From: an uncultured Peptostreptococcaceae bacterium
GTDB taxonomy: Bacteria; Bacillota; Clostridia; Peptostreptococcales; Peptostreptococcaceae
Direction of reading: 5' to 3'
Assembly: GCA_944383455.1 (NCBI GenBank)
Contig: CALWPP010000004.1
Coordinates: forward strand, 62,001 to 126,000
DNA: 64,000 bases
Made by a program: the position numbers and the translations under genes. The stretch's first letter is position 1; each line of letters starts with the position of its first letter. This document shows, piece after piece, positions 60,826-64,000 of this stretch. The notes beneath the pieces are model-generated. The model did no database searches. It saw nothing but the letters and a program-made list of their open reading frames with translations, and had not been told where the DNA came from.

Positions 60826-62664
60826 TTGAAATTAGTACTTGCAGAAAAGCCTTCGGTTGCAAAAACTATTTCTTCATTTCTAGGTGCAAACAAAAAATAT
60901 GATGGATATTTTGAAGGTAACGATTATATAGTAACTTATGCTGTTGGTCATTTAGTTAGTCTTTATGATATGAAAGATTATGATAAAGATAGATATTCAG
61001 GTTCGTGGAAAATAAATAACTTTCCATTTATTCCACCTGAAAAATTTAAGTTTAAAGTTGATAAATCCAAGAAAAAGCAATTTGATATAATAAAAAAACT
61101 TATAAATAGAAACGATATAGAATACATAATAAACGCAACAGATAATGATAGAGAGGGAGAATTAATTTCATTTCTCATACTTTATATTGCCAAAAATAAA
61201 AAGCCCGTAAAAAGGATTTTAGTAAACGAGTGGACAAAAGAAGATATTACTCGTGGAATGAAAAACTTAAAAGAAGACTCTGAAATGAGAAACCTTCAAG
61301 CTTCGGGATATACTAGACTTATAACTGATTGGCTAATTGGTATTAATTTTACATCAGTTGCTACACTAAAATACGGAAATGGAAAACTTTTAAATATTGG
61401 TCGAGTAATTTTGCCAACAGTTAAGTTAATATATGATAGAGATATTGAAATAAAAAATTTCGTACCAAAGACTTATTACGAAATCGAAGGAAATTTTAAA
61501 ACTTTAAATGGAGAATATAAAGGCAAATACATAAAAAATAAAATAAGTAAATTTGAAAACTTAGATGAAGTAAAAAATATTATAGAAAATATAAATTCAA
61601 AAACTGGAATTATAAAAGATAAAAAAACTACTTTATCAAAAGAGTATGCACCTAAATTATTTAGTTTAACTTCTCTACAAGGACATATTACATCAAAATA
61701 CGAAAATTTTACTTCTGATAAGGTACTTAGTATTTGTCAGTCTTTATATGAGGGAAAAGGAAAAGGAGGATATATTACTTATCCTAGAACTGACTCAGTA
61801 TATCTTGAAGAAAGCTTAGTATCTAAAGCATCTCAAACTTTAGATAAGTTAAAAAATGATTTTATCTTTCAAGATAAAATAAAGTTTTCTAAAACTAAAA
61901 GAGTTTTTGATTCATCAAAAGTAAATAGCCACAGTGCAATAATCCCAACTCATATAATTCCAAATAAATTAACGAGTGATGAACAAATCGTATACAACGA
62001 AATAAAAAATAGATTTATAGCAAACTTTATGCCTCCTGCAGAGTATGAAAATACAGAAATTAAAACTGAAGTAGATAAAAATATATTTATAACAAAAGGT
62101 AAAGTATTAAAAGAAAATGGTTATTTAGAAATTTATAATAAAGATAAAAAAGATGAATTACTACCAAAAGTTAATTTAGACGAAGAAGTTGATGTTTTAG
62201 AAATAAAACCTATAAAAAAACAAACTACTCCACCAAAACCATATACAGAAGATACTTTACTTAAAGCTATGCAAAATTGTGGTAAAAATATAGAAGAAGA
62301 TGACCCACAAGTTTTATCAGGATATTCAATAGGAACTTCTGCAACTCGTGCTGAAGTTTTAAAAAAGATTTCACAAGTTGGGTACGTTTCTAAAAAAGGT
62401 AAATCTTATTATATAACAGAACTTGGTACTAATTTAGTAGAGATATTTCCAGTGAAAGAACTTTTTGATGTTGACTATACAGGAAAACTTGAAAAAAGTT
62501 TAAGCGATATTCAAAATGGAAATTACACAAAAAAAGAATATCTAACTAATATTATAAACTTTATTATTAAAAACGTTACAATAATAAAAAATGACTCTGT
62601 TAAACATATAAATACTGAACAATATACTTATAACAAAAAAACTAAAAAATATACTAAAACTTAG
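60826..62664 (+). CDS. topB: DNA topoisomerase III (type IA)
   Basis: 612 residues. A TOPRIM domain occupies the start (LVLAEKPSVAKTIS with the catalytic Glu; ATDNDREGELI with the metal-binding Asp triad near 105-115). The active-site Tyr is in GYITYPRTDSVYL near residue 320. PPKPYTEDTLLKAMQ and GTSATRAEVLKK complete the family pattern. It relaxes negative supercoils and decatenates DNA. There is no C-terminal zinc-finger part, typical of the shorter TopB forms. The start is TTG in a T-run after AAAGGCGGTG. Confidence 0.93.
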   Translation: MKLVLAEKPSVAKTISSFLGANKKYDGYFEGNDYIVTYAVGHLVSLYDMKDYDKDRYSGSWKINNFPFIPPEKFKFKVDKSKKKQFDIIKKLINRNDIEYIINATDNDREGELISFLILYIAKNKKPVKRILVNEWTKEDITRGMKNLKEDSEMRNLQASGYTRLITDWLIGINFTSVATLKYGNGKLLNIGRVILPTVKLIYDRDIEIKNFVPKTYYEIEGNFKTLNGEYKGKYIKNKISKFENLDEVKNIIENINSKTGIIKDKKTTLSKEYAPKLFSLTSLQGHITSKYENFTSDKVLSICQSLYEGKGKGGYITYPRTDSVYLEESLVSKASQTLDKLKNDFIFQDKIKFSKTKRVFDSSKVNSHSAIIPTHIIPNKLTSDEQIVYNEIKNRFIANFMPPAEYENTEIKTEVDKNIFITKGKVLKENGYLEIYNKDKKDELLPKVNLDEEVDVLEIKPIKKQTTPPKPYTEDTLLKAMQNCGKNIEEDDPQVLSGYSIGTSATRAEVLKKISQVGYVSKKGKSYYITELGTNLVEIFPVKELFDVDYTGKLEKSLSDIQNGNYTKKEYLTNIINFIIKNVTIIKNDSVKHINTEQYTYNKKTKKYTKT

Positions 62665-62670
62665 AAATAA

Positions 62671-62706
62671 TAAATAAGGGATAACTTTTCTATTATCCCC
62701 TATTTA
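62671..62706. terminator. Bidirectional terminator
   Basis: AAATAAGGGATAA (62672-62684) pairs with TTATCCCCTATTT (62693-62705), between convergent topB and MerR genes. Confidence 0.75.
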
Positions 62707-63501
62707 CTATTTAAAATCCCAAGTCCAAGTCTCTTCATTAAAATATGCATTATAATAATTAACTATTGCATCTCTTAAAAACTTTGCAGAACCTTCCCCT
62801 GAATTATTTTCGTAATACTCTTTAAATCTATAGTCATCAACATACATTTGCCCAAGACCAACGTGAGCTTCTTTTGTATAGTTTCCAAAATAGCTTAACC
62901 ATTTCTTATGAAGCTTAACTACTTCAATCGCTAAGTCACTTTCTGGATTATTAGTTTTCATAGCTTCTTTTAAAGTTTCATTTATTTTTTTAGAAATATT
63001 TTCAGCTTCCTCAAAATCTTCTTTGCTTAAATTTTTAAATATATTATAACTTTTATTAACTTCATCATCTCCATATTTTTCTCTTATTTCTTTTCCATAC
63101 TTTTCTTCATTTTGTTTTAGTATATCTTCCTTAAAACATTCAAACTTTTCTTTATTGCTCATAATTATCTCTCCTTCTACTGATTTTATAGTATTTTCTA
63201 TTGTTTTTAACATAAGTTCTATCTTATTTTTTTGATTTAACAAATTATTTTTATGTTCATATAAAGCTAATTTAAAATCAAAGTCTTTAGAGTTTATTAT
63301 TTCTTTTATTTTATTAAGGGGTAAACCTAGTTCTTTATAAAATAATATTTGTTGAAGAATATCTATTTCTTTTTGAGAATAAATTCTATATCCCGATGAA
63401 TTTATTCTTTTTGGCTTTAATAAGTCTATCTCATCATAGTATCTAAGTGTTCTTGTACTAACTCCTGATATTTTAGCAACTTTATTTATAGTGTATTCCA
63501 A
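62707..63501 (-). CDS. MerR-family regulator with TipAS drug-binding domain
   Basis: 264 residues. The N-terminal 70 residues are a MerR winged-helix domain (VAKISGVSTRTLRYYDEIDLL, SGYRIYSQKEIDILQQILFYKELGLPLNKI). A dimerisation helix follows (75-115). The C-terminal 140 residues match the TipAS fold (PF07739): HKKWLSYFGNYTKEAHVGLGQMYVDDYRFKEYYE and SAKFLRDAI. TipA-type regulators sense bulky drugs; those of Streptomyces trap thiopeptides through a Cys, and I see no Cys in the matching place here. TTG at 63501 is 8 bases after AAAGGAG; the 63519 frame lies upstream of that site. It is likely autoregulated (see promoter). Confidence 0.88.
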   Translation of the reverse strand: MEYTINKVAKISGVSTRTLRYYDEIDLLKPKRINSSGYRIYSQKEIDILQQILFYKELGLPLNKIKEIINSKDFDFKLALYEHKNNLLNQKNKIELMLKTIENTIKSVEGEIIMSNKEKFECFKEDILKQNEEKYGKEIREKYGDDEVNKSYNIFKNLSKEDFEEAENISKKINETLKEAMKTNNPESDLAIEVVKLHKKWLSYFGNYTKEAHVGLGQMYVDDYRFKEYYENNSGEGSAKFLRDAIVNYYNAYFNEETWTWDFK

Positions 63502-63524
63502 TAAATTATCTCCTTTCAAATATT

Positions 63525-63555
63525 ATAATAATGTATTACGTAACGTTAATGTCAA
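63525..63555 (-). promoter_or_regulatory. MerR-type promoter with 19-bp spacer
   Basis: Minus strand TTGACA (63550-63555), a 19-base spacer and TATTAT (63525-63530). The spacer holds overlapping self-complementary TAACGTTA and TTACGTAA. A 19-base spacer with an inverted repeat is the signature of promoters controlled by MerR proteins, and this one reads into the MerR-TipAS gene. Confidence 0.8.
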
Positions 63556-63603
63556 TAAATTATTTATAAAACAAATATTAAAAACTATAAAAAGTACTCT
63601 AAA

Positions 63604-63636
63604 AGTAAAAAGACTGTATTTCATTATACAGCCTTA
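63604..63636 (-). terminator. Terminator of small membrane-protein gene
   Basis: Minus-strand AAGGCTGTAT-AATGAA-ATACAGTCTT (one G-T pair) followed by TTTTACTTTT, close to the stop at 63642. Confidence 0.8.
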
Positions 63637-63641
63637 AAAAT

Positions 63642-63959
63642 TTATATAAATAAGTATATTACACTTAGTAAAATAGATAATACAACTAATTTATAAGAAA
63701 TATTTTTATTATCACTACTTTTTAAATTTATAAATATAGATATAATAGAGGGTATTAAAAATGAACCTGAAATTATTCTTTGAAATACATAGTTAGTCGG
63801 TAAACTAGTAATATTAAAATAAGCTAATAACATTGACCACAAAACTAAAAAATAGTATGTATAATTTTTCGACCTGTAATTTTTTGATTTATAAAGTAAA
63901 AATATACCCAAGATACTAATTGATACTATGGAAACAAAAAATGTTAATAAAAAATCCAA
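63642..63959 (-). CDS. Small three- or four-helix membrane protein of unknown function
   Basis: 105 residues, four hydrophobic stretches (FLLTFFVSIVSISILGIFLL, YYFLVLWSMLLAYF, ISGSFLIPSIISIFI and VVLSILLSVIYLF segments) with short charged loops (YKSKNYRSKNY, LKSSDNKN). I do not recognise a family. The start is TTG at 63959, 5 bases after GAGGTG. It ends in its own terminator before the MerR promoter, so the two are not obviously one unit. What lies upstream is beyond the window. Confidence 0.6.
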   Translation of the reverse strand: MDFLLTFFVSIVSISILGIFLLYKSKNYRSKNYTYYFLVLWSMLLAYFNITSLPTNYVFQRIISGSFLIPSIISIFINLKSSDNKNISYKLVVLSILLSVIYLFI

Positions 63960-64000
63960 ACTATCACCTCATTAAATATATAATAGAAGTTATTATTTCT

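Noticed and set aside
60826-62664. Topoisomerase III suspected to be truncated at the C-terminus.
   Set aside because: The catalytic domains are complete, a terminator follows directly and short forms without zinc fingers are normal in Firmicutes.

Overview
This is AT-rich, protein-dense DNA from an anaerobic, endospore-forming, flagellated Firmicute of the class Clostridia. The best pointers to Peptostreptococcaceae or close relatives are a homologue of the Clostridioides difficile coat protein CotA, a cotJA-cotJB-cotJC operon, [FeFe]-hydrogenase maturases, an NPxTG-type sortase substrate and many TTG starts with strong Shine-Dalgarno sites. The two SLH-domain proteins are less typical of C. 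difficile itself, so I do not name a genus. I saw no tRNA, rRNA, CRISPR array, insertion sequence or prophage.

Layout. 1-8.1 kb: end of a foldase (parvulin) gene, CBS and cold-shock proteins, an Amidase_6 enzyme, pyridoxamine kinase, YlbF, an unusual Asn/Asp/Tyr-rich protein, a YjiH-like membrane protein, a diacylglycerol-type glycosyltransferase and a DEDDh exonuclease. 8.1-16 kb (minus strand): GPH sugar symporter, a HEPN-motif protein, phosphoglucomutase, a 3D/G5 protein, flagellin lysine methylase FliB and galactose mutarotase. 16-23.3 kb: LytTR/DUF3021 pair, a flavoprotein fused to an SCP-2 lipid-binding domain with an aldehyde dehydrogenase, and two lipoproteins. 23.4-29.2 kb: flagellin directly after hydE-hydG-hydF, preceded by a PLP lyase. 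29.3-36.4 kb: a 1547-residue wall-anchored LRR/Ig-like protein, a UPF0104 membrane protein and a YeiH-type exporter. 36.4-42.3 kb: galK-galE-galT, then degV-tyrS. 42.4-47.2 kb: a GME-fold-like protein, a chemoreceptor and two divergent spore-coat type genes. 47.2-50.1 kb: a YfcC transporter under a lysine riboswitch and a CPBP protease. 50.2-52.8 kb: ftsE-ftsX-M23 activator. 52.9-57.7 kb: two tandem SLH proteins. 58-64 kb: TtcA-like enzyme, cotJABC, DUF1653 and DUF4870 proteins, topoisomerase III, a MerR-TipAS regulator and a small membrane protein.

How genes work together. Symporter, GalM, GalK, GalT, GalE and phosphoglucomutase make a complete route from galactose to glucose-6-phosphate, split over four loci; the symporter and galK promoters share a 16-bp LacI-family-like site. 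FliB and flagellin form a separated modification pair. FtsEX with a coiled-coil M23 protein is a cell-wall hydrolase control module. CotA-like, the adjacent Cys-rich protein and CotJABC are spore-surface genes; cotJ and the Cys-rich gene share a nearly identical promoter block.

Leads worth most attention: the lysine riboswitch that assigns a substrate to a YfcC transporter; the flavoprotein-SCP2/aldehyde dehydrogenase operon with a palindromic operator candidate; the HEPN-motif protein inside the sugar locus; and the shared sporulation promoter block. No single locus proves an undescribed system from sequence alone.
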